This document shows, one piece after another, positions 34,601-45,686 of a DNA stretch of 64,000 nt (its first letter is position 1; each line of letters starts with the position of its first letter). The notes under the pieces are model-generated. The model saw nothing but the letters and a program-made list of their open reading frames with translations, was not told the origin of the DNA and did no database searches. The DNA comes from Gossypium raimondii (lineage: Eukaryota; Streptophyta; Magnoliopsida; Malvales; Malvaceae), in the NCBI RefSeq assembly GCF_025698545.1, contig NC_068570.1, forward strand, positions 3,472,001 to 3,536,000. Direction: 5' to 3'. Made by a program: the position numbers and the translations under genes.

Positions 34601-36580
34601 TAAATTAATTAACCTTTTTTTAAAAAAAAAGTAAAAATTGGTGACGGATGTTGACAGAGTAAGGGTGGCAAATGAGCTAGGAGCAGGCAATTGGGAAGCG
34701 GCGAAATTTGCTACAAAGGTGTCAATCGTGCAATCGACAATTGTTGGACTATTCTTCTGTGTGATAGTGTTGGTACTTCGTGATAAAGTGGCATTGATAT
34801 TCACATCCAGCAATGATGTCCTTGAAGAAGTTGATAAGCTGTCTTACCTGTTAGGCGTCACCATTCTACTCAACAGTGTTCAGCCAGTCTTATCAGGTAA
34901 AAAGAAAACGGGATAATTTACGTTAGTAGTAATATAATTCTGTGTTTTCTTTTTCACTTAAATATGAAAAATTAGAAATTAATTATCCAATTATTAATAA
35001 TTGGTCATTTAATTATAAAAAGTTATAAAATGATCATTCAATTATCTTTAATTTTTGGTATTTTTATTTTTACGATTAGCAAGTCGGTGACAAAAAACAA
35101 AACTGAATAGTTAGGTGACAAAAAAAGAAATTTACTAATAATTAGATGATTATTTTGATAACTTTTCATAATTATGTGACAGAAAGGAGAAAAAAAAATA
35201 ATTGGATGACATTTACTGTTGTTTGCGCAAAAAAGTTTCATACTGTAAGGGCATATAAAGATAAAAGTATCGTAAGGTCCTTATACTAAGAGTTGATTGC
35301 ATTTTATTCTTTCCACTTAAAAAAAATAATGGTTGTATGTTAGATAAAAGAGTAAACTTGTCTTTTTGTTGAAAATTTCATACATTTTTATTGTTAAAAA
35401 CTAATCTTTGTACTACGTGTAACTCTCTTTGTCAACCACATCAATTTTTAACAGTAGAAATGTATATTAATCATATTTGCTCTCTTTGACATAATGCCTA
35501 AAACTACTTATAGCCCCTCCTCAACCCATAATTAGAAGGATAATGTGTTTTAGTATACTAAAATTCACGTACTATTACATTAATAATAATACTCGCACTA
35601 ATTGAGTTAAGACTCAATCCGGTAATAATTTTTAATTTCTAAGTTGTTGTAAATTGTAGGAGTGGCAATTGGATCAGGGTGGCAAGCAACGGTGGCTTAC
35701 ATAAACTTGGGTTGCTATTATATTATTGGACTCCCGCTTGGGATTTTGATGGGATGGGTTTTCAAGTTGGGTGTCCCGGTAAGGCCCTCTTAACCCTCCC
35801 GAGTTCTAATGACAATTCGACTTAAAATCTCTTTATTTTACCATTTACAACACCCTATAGATTGGATTTGAGTCATTTTAGATCCTGAGTTTGGATTATT
35901 TTGATTTATAATTTTGGCTTTTTTTGGTAAACCCATTATGGGTTTAGACCATTTCAAGTTATTATCACTTTGAATTTAAATTGCTTATTCGGGTTAACTT
36001 TGAGTTAAGGTTGTTTTGGTTTGAGTCGTTTTGGGTTTATGTTGAACTATTACGAGTTTAGATCGTTTAGGATTTTTGTCACTTTGGATACAAATTACTT
36101 GTTAAGTCATTTCGAGTTTGAATTATTTGAAGTTCTTGTTAATTCAAGTTTGAGTGAAATGGACGTGAATTGTTAACTTTTTATGATTAAATTAGATTAG
36201 ATCAACTATGGGGTTTAGAGTTTATAAGACTAGGGTCTTGAGTTGGTATCAAAACTGATAGGTGTATATGAGTTGGTATCAAGATTGAGTATAGATTTGG
36301 AGTTTATTTGATTCATGTTTTTGAGTTTGGATCAGAATTGACAACATTTTGTAATGGTAAAACCAGGGAATTTGGGGTGGGATGATCTTAGGAGGAACAG
36401 CTATTCAGACAGTGATTTTGGCTATATTCACAATTCAAAGAGATTGGGAAAAGGAGGTTAGAAGCATCATACATTCAAACATTGATTTTGGTTCATTTAA
36501 AGACAGCTACATTGTCTCATTTATCACTTTGTTTACAGGCTGAAAAGGCTAAGCAGAGAGTTAAAAGGTGGGCGAAATGA
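31642..36580 (+). CDS. MATE efflux transporter, DETOXIFICATION family
   Basis: Eight exons join in frame: 31642-31944, 32048-32589, 32665-32751, 33548-33604, 34658-34896, 35660-35778, 36367-36456 and 36539-36580, giving 492 aa, the usual size for plant DTX proteins. All introns have GT-AG ends. A ~45-residue acidic N terminus precedes ~12 predicted membrane helices. Family signatures are [20 protein letters not shown], then [20 protein letters not shown] (first MatE domain), and [10 protein letters not shown] (second domain). The C terminus is short and basic (KQRVKRWAK). By eye it is nearest the DTX27-29 group. MATE proteins export organic cations, flavonoids or other metabolites by proton antiport at the plasma membrane or tonoplast; the substrate here cannot be told. 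Intron 4 contains a hAT MITE, intron 5 a SINE, and intron 6 a tandem repeat. Confidence 0.93.
34026..34590. mobile_element. hAT-type MITE in MATE intron 4
   Basis: The left end TAGAGGTGCTCATGGG is perfect. The right end (AACCCGACCCATGGAT) has lost the outer bases. GGGTCGGGC-rich subterminal blocks flank an AT-rich core. The element lies ~70 bases before the exon 5 acceptor without disturbing it. Confidence 0.7.
35490..35625 (-). mobile_element. tRNA-like SINE copy in MATE intron 5
   Basis: On the minus strand it reads ACTCAATTAGTGCGAGTATT, then ACACATTATCCTTCTAATTA, GGGTTGAGGAGGGGCTATAA and TAGTTTTAGGCATTATGTCA. This order matches the + copies at 13490 and 54362. Confidence 0.55.
35890..36340 (-). 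repeat. Degenerate tandem repeat in MATE intron 6
   Basis: Irregular GTTTRGATCATTT / TTTGAGTY units belong to the same family as 8465-8735 but in the opposite orientation. Confidence 0.6.
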
Positions 36581-36666
36581 TCAAACCACGGCAACCCACA
36601 ATCAAGGGATCTACTAAATGGACAATGAATTTTGCACATTTTGGGAAACCTTAAACTTTCACTGCC

Positions 36667-36672
36667 AATAAA
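36667..36672 (+). terminator. Poly(A) signal of the MATE gene
   Basis: AATAAA lies 86 bases after the stop codon, a normal plant spacing. Confidence 0.6.
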
Positions 36673-37884
36673 AATCTGTTAATTGTTTCAAAATAATGTT
36701 CAATGCTTTCCATCCCTGTTTAAATATCATAAGCAAAAATGTAGTGTTCACCTGTTTTCTAACTCCAAACACTTTGATTTTTCGCCATTGATGCCAGCAA
36801 CTTCAACCATTGATTCAGCCAACTATGGCGTATCTGCCATTGGACTTGTTTCTGATTGGGTTTGAAAATGCTTCTGGGTTTATTGGACCAAATTATTACA
36901 ATTGGGATCTTCTACTTTGCATGGGGCTGGCTTCCTTTTTTTTTTCTTTTTTAATTCTTCATTTCTGTTTAATGGTCCATGTTCGGGGTTGGGGGTTTCC
37001 CCTCCTAAAAATATCGTCCTCCAAGGTTCAAACATGTGTTTTCTCTTGAAAATACAATGTGACTTACCACTGCACCCAACCATTAGAGTGTTGATTCTAG
37101 AGATTTTATAGTTTTAAAATTAACAAAATATCAATATGGGCTAGTTTTTTTTATTGCTTTTGAAAATTGTTATAAATAAATGCTTTTTAAAAGTTTGGTT
37201 TAAGACTTCCAATTTGATATTGTTGTTGTGATTAAGAATTGCTTTTGAAAAACTCGGTTTAGAAGAAGTGCTTTTGGAAAGAGCTATAAAAAAGAATGGC
37301 TTGTTAATTTCAAGTATTTAGCATTGTCGAGAAAAAATTGTGGTTGAAAGTTAAAATATCCATTTTAGACATGATGTTGGAAATTAAAATATCCAATCAG
37401 AGAATATAGATTAAATCTACCACTATATGCATAATATAGAATTGGTGATTGAATTAAACCAAACGTACTTAGCTGTTACCATTTGGGTTAGGACTAAAAT
37501 TTTAAAATTTGAAAACTATGGGAACTAGAATTGTCCAATTCAAAAGGTATAAAGACTAAACTTGGTCAAATTAAAGTATGTGGACTAAATCTATAACTTT
37601 TGCAAAGTACAAGAGGTAATAGTAGAATTTAACCATAAAATAGAAAATGTACTAGTAATTACTAATTAGGTTACCTCTATTGCAATTTACCCAATTAAAA
37701 ACGATAAAGGTACTTAGGGATAGAGAGACATGAGCATAAATTAAAGAGATGAAAACAAGGTAGCGAAAAAGGACAAATGAACTCAAACAATTAATTGCTA
37801 ACCAATCTAGCTGTATACAATACAATGTATGGTTTTCTTGGAGTAAGATTAAAATAAACAAAAGGTGTAGGTTTCATAAATTTA

Positions 37885-39085
37885 GACTTTAGTTTATGTG
37901 TTATTTTTAGGAAATAAGTTTTTCCATTTTCATATTTTAAAATTTAGGTTTAACTGTTAATCTTGTTAAAATTATTTCATTAAATTCAAGTTCATTATAA
38001 TGTTAATTTTAGTTATGTTGCTACAATGTGAGTATTTTTTTATTTCAAAATGTCACACTAACAAATCTAACAAAAAAATAACATTATTAACTGTAGGAAA
38101 TAACCTATGTATGCAATGAATGAGTAAATAAAATAAAAACGACAAGATTGAACACGCAAATCTTATGTAGAAAAACTCGTTAAATGAGAATAAAAAACCA
38201 CAGACAAAGGAAGATTTCACTATAAAAAAATAGAGTACAAAAGATGAAAAGAATCAAAAGGAAAAACCCGAACCCCCGAAATAAAAACCCTTTAAAACAA
38301 AAAACAAAATTCTCTCAATCTCAATATTTCTGTTATGTTAAATCTAGAGTAGAGGTGCTCATGGGCCGGGCATCCCTGCCAGGCCCGACGGCCCGCCCGA
38401 AATATGGATTTGGGCAAAAAAATGAGGCCCTTTTTAAAAATGGGCCGGGCCTCAGGCACCACTTTTTTGGCCCGGACTGGCCCAACCCGAATATAATAAA
38501 TATTTTTTTATTTTTTTATTTTTAAAATACTTTTTTTCTATTTTTTATTTTTAAAATAAATTTTTTGTGTTTATTAAAAAAATGGGACGGGCCGGGTCGG
38601 GCTCGGGCTTGGGAATTTTTCTCGGGTCGGGTCTGGACAAAATTTTAGGCCCATATTTTAGGCCGGGCCGGGGGCCAAAATTTTTTTTGGGCCCGGCCCG
38701 ACCCATGAGCACCTCTAATCTAGAGTAACTAAGGCTTATTTATAGGCTGAAATTCGTAGCATGTATGACTAGAATATTCCTAAGTTAATTAGAGTTTAAG
38801 TGGAAAACTAAAACAGAGTTTAATTGAGAGAAGAAAGTTGAAAAACTTAAGGAACATGTCGCCACGTCGTGATGAGGGCGCGTCATGTCGTCAGGACGAA
38901 GGCTTTCTTCTCGTCGTGACACACTGTTTGGTCCGAAAAATGCGAGACATGCCTTTATATTAATAATTGGACCTAAATTTTGAAATTTAAAAAAGTAAAG
39001 AGACTACAATTCTGAAAATAAAAATACAAAGATTAAATTCTGAATTTGTGAAGAGTTTAGAGAACTATGGCATATTTTAATCATA
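37885..39085. mobile_element. Inverted-repeat element split by an LTR-like insert
   Basis: The left part (37885-38094) and right part (about 38945-39085) correspond to the two halves of the intact element at 15585-15925, including AACAAATCTAACAAAAAAATA and GGCATATTTTAATC. The intervening ~850 bp starts TGTAGGAAATAACC, an LTR-like terminus, and holds a GTCGTGA-rich patch (38850-38940). Its right boundary and duplication are not clear. Confidence 0.45.
38350..38717. mobile_element. hAT-type MITE, intact 368-bp copy
   Basis: The ends TAGAGGTGCTCATGGG and CCCATGAGCACCTCTA are perfect inverted repeats. An exact 8-bp target duplication ATCTAGAG lies at 38342-38349 and 38718-38725. The subterminal regions are GGCCGGGCC-rich. 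An 8-bp duplication with this type of end indicates the hAT superfamily. Confidence 0.9.
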
Positions 39086-41142
39086 AACAAATTACCCATA
39101 AAAAGAGAATAAAATAAATATGAGGCCAAACATCAAGGACCATGCAGGCTAATGCCGAAGAATAAGATGAGCTCAAAACTGGAAAGGATCTTAGCAGTAA
39201 GGACCACCAATCACACCTTTTGAGGGATTTTAGGGAATCATAGTTGGACATCTCGACCGTTATCACCGCAATTTGATGAGCCAGCACTTCACAACATCAA
39301 GCCTTTATAATATCTCCACTTATTTAGCGTCCCATAATTGCATGATTTTCTATTAAATTTGAAATTAATTCAAGTTAAATTTTTAAATAAGTGGTAAATA
39401 AATTCCATCAATATTTTTTTAATTTATAAAATTTAAATTTAAAATTTTACTCATTTAAAAATTTGGATTTGAATTTCAAAATTAGAATAAATTGAAATAA
39501 ATTATTTAGAACCGTAATTTTATTGATATGATCCATGGTTTCACCTTATATGCAATTATTTAGTAGCACAAATTCTAAGAAAAACCAAAGTTCTAGATTC
39601 GGTATAGGACGATTTAGTATTTCTTCATTCAGTCTCATTCAATCAAAATGGTTTCTTTTTTTATTGGATCGGTTGTTTTTTTTTTTTTATCTTGATAAAC
39701 TGTGAAATAAAAAAGGGTTCATTTTATCAATTATTTGATAATTACTAACCACAGTTTTAATATTTTTGCTACTCTTAGTACTGGTATCAACCTAGGACTC
39801 AATATCGATCTTATTTCTAAGACAAAAATGAAGAATTCTTCAATTAAAAAACTTTCTGCGCGAAAAATTCCTCATAGCATCTAAGATATTGCCATCTCCT
39901 AGATAATTATGGATAGGGATATGTTCGTGATAATTTCTCTAATCTAAGTATTTCTATATGTCTATTTAGTAATGAATTTGAAATTCTTGAAATATTTTTG
40001 GATTTGAAAAATCTATTGTTTTTTACTTTTCTAATATATATTGATATTATATTGAATATCAACTAATTTATTCGTAAAATATGCATTTCATTTTACAATT
40101 TATACTATAAATGAAATTCAACTTCTAATTCTCAAATCCATATTACTTAGCGGAATCGAAATTCTTACCATTCAACTCAATACATGTTAATAATTTCACC
40201 TTCCGTTTTTTTTTTTACTTTTGTTAATTTAAGCATGTCTCAAAACATAAACTTCATAAAATTGAAGTTTTATGTTTGATGTAATATCGAATTTAACCAA
40301 TGTTTTTTTATCAAATTGATGGTTAAACTAGTCAAGCTATTGGTTATTTATCTAAACGATTGGTCCAGGTTGATAAATAAATTAATAAATTCATAAAATA
40401 GAAAAAAATCAATTCAACAGTCATAGCTTTTCTTGTGATAGATTAAAAATTTATGCAATATTTAGTTTTTTTATTTATTAAATGATTTTGGGATATTGAT
40501 TTTGTATAATATTCATATTGTAATTGGGTAATAATTTTAAATGTTGATTAATACAATCCCTTAAATAAATCGGGATAGATTGTATTTATAATATTTAATT
40601 TCTTGAATATTAATTAAAATTAACATTTTCATTTAGAATTTGTTATTTATTGCGTGATTATTGTGAAAATTGATATATTGTATTATCATGTCATTAAAAA
40701 GCACTTAAATTATTTTATTTTTGTGAACAAAATTACTAGCTTCGTAAGTAAAAACATAAAACTATTTTAAAAGAAAGTTTACCAGTGAAGCAGGAGAAGA
40801 ACAATAAGAAAAAATATTAAGCATTAATTTATATGACAGTTATAAACGTTTTAATTTTTTTAAATTGATCCCACAATCTAAATTTTTTGATTCGGTCCTT
40901 GATAGTAAATATTTTTATCAACATTGCAATCACTCGAGTTGAAACCCTAAAAATGATATTATTGGAAAATATTAATTTTCAAAAATATATTAATTGTAAG
41001 AAAAATAATATTCATAAATTGGAAGGCCACGTGGATATTTAAAAAAACTTTACAATAATTAAAAGAACCTCAAATGATTATGTACACCATTCAAAGGGAA
41101 AGTTTCAAACAACGGCTAAAAACAGTTTAGGTAGTGACTCGG

Positions 41143-42144
41143 TCAAAACTCAACCCACCGCCCACTAGGCGCCAACCGAAACAACTGGCTAAACCGAGTC
41201 AATTTGTTCGACTCATTGTCCGCCGTTGCAACCACCACCATTTTCCCTTCATTCTCCTTCTTTTCAATCGCCGCCACAAGGTTCGCCTTCGTCTCCTTTA
41301 TTAAACCCCACAAATCATCGTTCCTGTTCCTGTTCACCAACAACACAGCTATCCTCTCCTTGCAACCCTCGAACCTGTCTATACAACTCAGGAACTCAGT
41401 ACACTCACTCCAACTCAAACTCACCATCCTCGCTCCGAGTTCCGTAACTCGGACGAAGGTTTCACGTTGTACTGATCTATAATCTTCGCTAACCAATCTC
41501 ACAATCTCGTGTACCAAGCTCTTTCGTTGAAGATAAAGTGAATCGGCCGGTACATTACCCAAATAATCGGCAAAATTAACAAGAACATCAAGTTCCTTTA
41601 GTAAATCCGAGTTCAAAAACCCTATGATTTCGTTCTTGGATCGTGGTGAGTTAAGGTGATAACCTAAGACCCTCGAGACCATCAAATTTTGTTCCAAGAT
41701 TCCGGCGTACCATCGGACCCATGCCGACATTTCGCATGTCTCTGAATCGGAACCGTCTCGGAACGTCGACAAGTTGAGAAAATTCCGGCCACCGGAAGAA
41801 GGGTAAATCGCAAGCTGATCTTTCAAGATGAAGGAACCTTTGTTTATTATGTTATGGATTGTGTAGAGACATTTGAGAGCGACCGATGAATCTTTGGTGC
41901 GGTGTAGACGGTCCATGACAGCTTGTATACAAGTGCATGCTGTGAAACGTGAGCCATGACCGAGGCCTATAACGGCGGCGATTCGGTGATCTGATGGGGG
42001 AACAGAGGAGCCGTGGGTGGTAGCGCGTAGAATGACGCGACGAGCGGAAGCTTTGTGGCGCTTCGTTGATAAAGTTGTTTTGATTAATGAACCCTTGTCT
42101 TTTAAAATTCCGGAGACGATTCTAAGCCTGTTGTGATACCCCAT
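41143..42144 (-). CDS. ANTH-domain clathrin-assembly protein (AP180/CALM-like)
   Basis: An intronless gene of 333 aa, close in layout to the short Arabidopsis protein At4g40080. The ANTH domain starts with a basic lipid-binding stretch (KDKGSLIKTTLSTKRH, about residues 15-30). It goes on with VILRATTHGSSVPPSDHRI, MDRLHRTKDSSVALKCLYTI, SGGRNFLNLSTFRD and WVRWYAGILEQ. These are characteristic of proteins that bind phosphoinositides and recruit clathrin during endocytosis. A helical remainder runs to about residue 310, and the tail ends GRWVEF. The long C-terminal region with NPF/DPF or clathrin-box motifs found in larger family members is missing; this matches the short plant subgroup and does not indicate truncation. 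The AT-rich upstream region on the minus strand has a TATA-like motif. Confidence 0.92.
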   Translation of the reverse strand: MGYHNRLRIVSGILKDKGSLIKTTLSTKRHKASARRVILRATTHGSSVPPSDHRIAAVIGLGHGSRFTACTCIQAVMDRLHRTKDSSVALKCLYTIHNIINKGSFILKDQLAIYPSSGGRNFLNLSTFRDGSDSETCEMSAWVRWYAGILEQNLMVSRVLGYHLNSPRSKNEIIGFLNSDLLKELDVLVNFADYLGNVPADSLYLQRKSLVHEIVRLVSEDYRSVQRETFVRVTELGARMVSLSWSECTEFLSCIDRFEGCKERIAVLLVNRNRNDDLWGLIKETKANLVAAIEKKENEGKMVVVATADNESNKLTRFSQLFRLAPSGRWVEF

Positions 42145-42226
42145 TGAAACAACACTTACAAATATAGAGAGTTGAAGGAAGAAGAAGGGAAAAGAACACA
42201 GTTCATGTCGATTTCTTACGACAAGC

Positions 42227-42234
42227 TATAAATA
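42227..42234 (-). promoter_or_regulatory. TATA-like box of the ANTH gene
   Basis: The minus strand reads TATTTATA about 83 bases upstream of the start codon. The motif is imperfect but the position is right. Confidence 0.4.
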
Positions 42235-42264
42235 CTTAAAAAGACACGGCAAAAGAAAAAGAGT

Positions 42265-42576
42265 GAAAATCTGCTGCTAGTCCCTGTACTTGTTAGAATT
42301 TTCAATTTGGTCCATGTACTTTAAAAATTAAAAATTCAATCTTTTTTTTTCAATTTAAAAATTAAATCTATCAATTTAACATCTTTATTTTCTATTAATC
42401 ATATACAATGTCATATGAGGTCATATGAGTACAGCTTAATCAAATTTTCAAATCGACAAATTTTGATAGAAAATATTTACGATTTTAATAATAGGATTGA
42501 GTTTTTAAATTAAAATAATAGAAAGACTTATTTTTTAACTTTTTAAGTATAAGGAATAACAACATATTTTAATTTA
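42265..42576. mobile_element. Inverted-repeat MITE upstream of the ANTH gene
   Basis: The left arm (CTGCTGCTAGTCCCTGTACT, AATTTAAAAATTAAATC) is mirrored by the right arm (AGTATAAGGAATAACAACAT), with a centre near 42420. The same family occurs at 53118-53446. It starts about 120 bases upstream of the ANTH start codon, so it abuts the promoter. Confidence 0.55.
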
Positions 42577-42609
42577 GCCGGTAAAATATATGATTAATTA
42601 AAATAAAGG

Positions 42610-43206
42610 TAAACTACTAAAATAGTCACTTTTGTTTTCTTCGGGTTACATTTTAGTCACTTATGTTTGAAATGCTACGTTTTAGTCACTTACATTATCG
42701 TGTTGTAACATTTTAGTCACTGAGAATTAATTGTCATTAACGATGTAAAGGTAAGCTGACATGGCACGTTAAATAATCGTTTTAAAAGAAAATTTTAGGT
42801 TAAATTATACAATTGGTCCTTATACTTTTTTTCATTTTGAGCAATTCAAATTTTTTTCTTTTACGTTAAAAGAGATGGAGAAGGGAAGAAAATAGAGGGA
42901 GAAACAAAAGAGAATGAAAAAAAAAGAAAAAAAAAAAGGAAAGTTAAAAGAGCATAAAAGAAAAAACATAAATTGCTCAAAACGAAAAAAAATGGGGACC
43001 AATCGTATAATTTAACCTAAAATTTTTGTTTGAAATTATGATTTAACGTGCCACGCCAGCTTACCGTTACACTGTTAACAATAATTAATAGTTCAGTGAC
43101 TAAAATGTTACAACACGTTAATGTAAGTGAATAAAACATAACACTTCAAACATAAATGACTAAAATGTAATTTAAGAAAAATAAAAGTGACTGTTTTAAT
43201 AATTAA
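42610..43206. mobile_element. Long-TIR (Mutator-type) MITE
   Basis: Two arms of ~210-230 bp (about 42610-42830 and 42995-43206) are reverse complements: ACTAAAATAGTCACTTTTG against CAAAAGTGAC-like ends, GTTACATTTTAGTCACTTA against its mirror, and TGACATGGCACGTTAAAT against ATTTAACGTGCCACGCCA. A purine-rich core lies at 42860-42990. There is no coding capacity. Confidence 0.75.
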
Positions 43207-43920
43207 TAGTTAAGTAATTAATTAATTAAATTACAAAAGTAGGGAGTTTATTTCGTCAACTTCCCACGTTTTCTGCTACGGGAATTATTTTGGGAAATTT
43301 GACTAGTTATAGGGACGGCCGTGTTAGAAAATGACATTCCATTTAATATAATTAATTAGAGGAAATTTCCATTAAAACGAGTTGTTCTAGTAATTAGCAT
43401 ATCAATTAGGACCAAGTATACGATTAAAGACGTAAAATTTCAAGTTGAGATTGTTCGGGATTGGACTCAAGCGCTTGCATCTACAATTTAATGTTTTTGT
43501 CATTAGATCAAAAGGTTGTTGGCTGAATTTTAATTTTATCGGTATTGTTCTTATTGTAATTTTTTGGAGTGTACGGGTTTAAGATGCGTAATCTTCTTCT
43601 AATTTGATTAGTTAATATATCAGGAGGGGTTGTGGGAAGTTTAAAAAATGTAGAAAAAAATACTAGATTTATGACCATTTATAATATGCGTGAAAAAAAA
43701 TTCGTAACAAATATATTTATTAAAAATTTACATAAAAATTAAATTGATGTTTTGGTTATAATGATAAAGTTAATTGATTATCATGTATGATGTTTTGGGT
43801 TCAAATCTTCATTGATATACTATATGAAAAGACAAAATTACCCTTATAAAAATACAACTTAATTTGTATGTGAGATGGTACTTTAGTAATTTCATTGTTG
43901 AGATGGTGCTCAGTCGACTC
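43207..43920. other. Intergenic, AT-rich
   Basis: Nothing recognisable was seen. Confidence 0.5.
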
Positions 43921-44462
43921 TAGACTTGATCATGGGTCGGGCCACCCACCCAGACCTGAAGACTCACCCGAAAAATAAGAGGGTTTGGACAAAAAAATAA
44001 GGCCCGTTTAGAAAACAGACCGAGCCTTAAGCAAGACTTTTTGGTTCGGCCTGAATTTGACAAACAAAATTCTATTGCCTTTTGCTGTTGTTTTGATATC
44101 ATTTCACTATTATATTGCTACTATTTTGTTGTTACTGTTTGGATATTGTACAATTCTTGTTTTATTCTTAATTTTAATACTATTTTAGAGGGATTTGCTT
44201 GTTAAATTGCAACTATGTTAGTGTTATTTAAGTATAAAGACTTTTTTTATATATGTATTTTTAATCTGTTAGGAAACATTTATTTTAATATTTTTAGTCT
44301 ATTTGATATATTATATTTTTTTATATAAAAAAATAATCTAAAAAAATTAATATGGGCGGACCAAGCTCAGGTTTAACATTTTTTATCTAGATTAAATTTG
44401 GGCAAAATTTTAAAACTATTTTCGGGTCAGATTGGGCTCGGGCCTAGAAAAATAAACGAGCA
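43921..44462. mobile_element. hAT-type MITE, right end truncated
   Basis: The left end TAGACTTGATCATGGGTCGG is followed by GGGCC-rich subterminal DNA and a core matching the reverse complement of the copy at 12570-13161 (for example GTTACTGTTTGGATATTGTA). The right side fades after CGGGCCTAGAAAAATAAACG without a terminal repeat. Confidence 0.65.
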
Positions 44463-44879
44463 AACTAAAATGACATTTTATTTATATTTTATGATTATAA
44501 ATACTATTTCAATTGCAAATATAAAACAATACATGTTTAAATAATTATATTCGTATAAAAATAAATTTGAATAAGACCTATACATCCGCATTATTTACTT
44601 AAGTGATATTCCTACACAAGCCATCAAAATCTCAATATTTAAACTAATAAATTATATTTTTACTAGAATTTGGTCAACAAAATGTTTCTTTTTCTAATAA
44701 ACTTTTATTTATTTTCGAAGAAAATCCATCCTATGAAATATTTCATTTGTTGAATTTTTCATAGACTAGTATTTTATCCTATATATTTGAAAATATTTTA
44801 AATTCAAAAATTCTAATAAAATAATTGGACTTAGGTAAGAATAAGAGAGAATCAATTACAAACACAACGTTAAAATTAA

Positions 44880-45105
44880 ATAATTGATACGAGCCAAGGA
44901 GGTGACACTCAAGGGGTTGTTTTTCCTAGTGGTCCAATTACTCGAAGCAAGGCACGACAATTAAAATTAAAGATGAATGCTTTTGTCCAAGACTTTGTTG
45001 CTACAAATTTAATTCATCATGTTCGTGACATTGACAAATACGAGAATGCAATTCACTGGACCAATCTTGGAATAGTGAAAGCCCATAAATTGGTGGATTA
45101 ATCTT
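44880..45105 (+). pseudogene. Ty3/gypsy polyprotein C-terminal fragment
   Basis: A frame reads PSGPITRSKARQLKLKMNAF and runs on to AHKLVD followed by a stop. GPITRS(R/K)A(R/K) is the usual C-terminal tail of plant Ty3/gypsy polyproteins. No reverse transcriptase or integrase remains upstream. Confidence 0.6.
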
Positions 45106-45108
45106 TTA

Positions 45109-45112
45109 TGTA

Positions 45113-45161
<49 letters not shown>

Positions 45162-45686
45162 TACTTAATTCTCATTGGTTGGGACACATCATTTATGAGT
45201 TAAGTAATTTTATTGGTTAGGTTATTATTTATTTATTTTCTTAGATAATTTTAAAGAGTTTTATTAGGATTCAATTACTCTTGTAATTTGCCTATAAATA
45301 GGCTTGTTTTCTACACATTGAGGGAAGAATAAAAAGAAGAGTATTTGTTTTCTTTCAAATTTGTGTGAGGCAAATTTTTTGGGAGTAGAGTGATTCTTCT
45401 CTTGCTATTTAGTTTGGAGTTTGTTACTTTCGAGGGTATTTCGGAGTTGCAAATATTCAAATTTCTTTCCCGTTCATCGGTGTTTCTAGAGGTTATTCTT
45501 CTAGGGGTTTCGTAGGGAGCCGCTCAATCATTGGCGTTTTTGGTTACAAGTTAACCAAGGGTTCCATAGGGCAAATCTATCCTTTTTATTATTTATTTAT
45601 TTATTATTATTTTAACTAATTTTATTTATTCTCGTTTTATTTCTAATTTGTGTTTCTCTTGTGTCTAGATCCGGGATTCCGTATCA
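45109..45686 (+). mobile_element. Probable 3' LTR of the gypsy fragment
   Basis: It begins TGTATATTATT just after the polyprotein stop and could end CCGTATCA. Inside are an (ATT)n run, a promoter-like CCTATAAATAGGC (about 45291) and a transcribed-leader-like region. A polypurine tract before it is not obvious, and the matching 5' LTR is absent, so the boundaries are inferred. Confidence 0.5.
45114..45161 (+). repeat. (ATT)n microsatellite
   Basis: About 15-16 uninterrupted ATT units at the start of the LTR-like segment. Confidence 0.9.

Larger units (their letters stand above)
36673..41142. other. Intergenic with nested repeats
   Basis: No gene is supported. It holds a split inverted-repeat element (37885-39085) with an LTR-like insert and a hAT MITE inside it, and AT-rich unassigned DNA on both sides. 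The stretch 36683-37080 is less AT-rich but shows no recognisable protein. Confidence 0.45.

Noticed and set aside
38244-38525. Plus-strand frame of 93 codons
   Set aside because: Half of it lies in the hAT MITE; the Gly/Pro-rich part is the GGCCCGGCC-type subterminal repeat.
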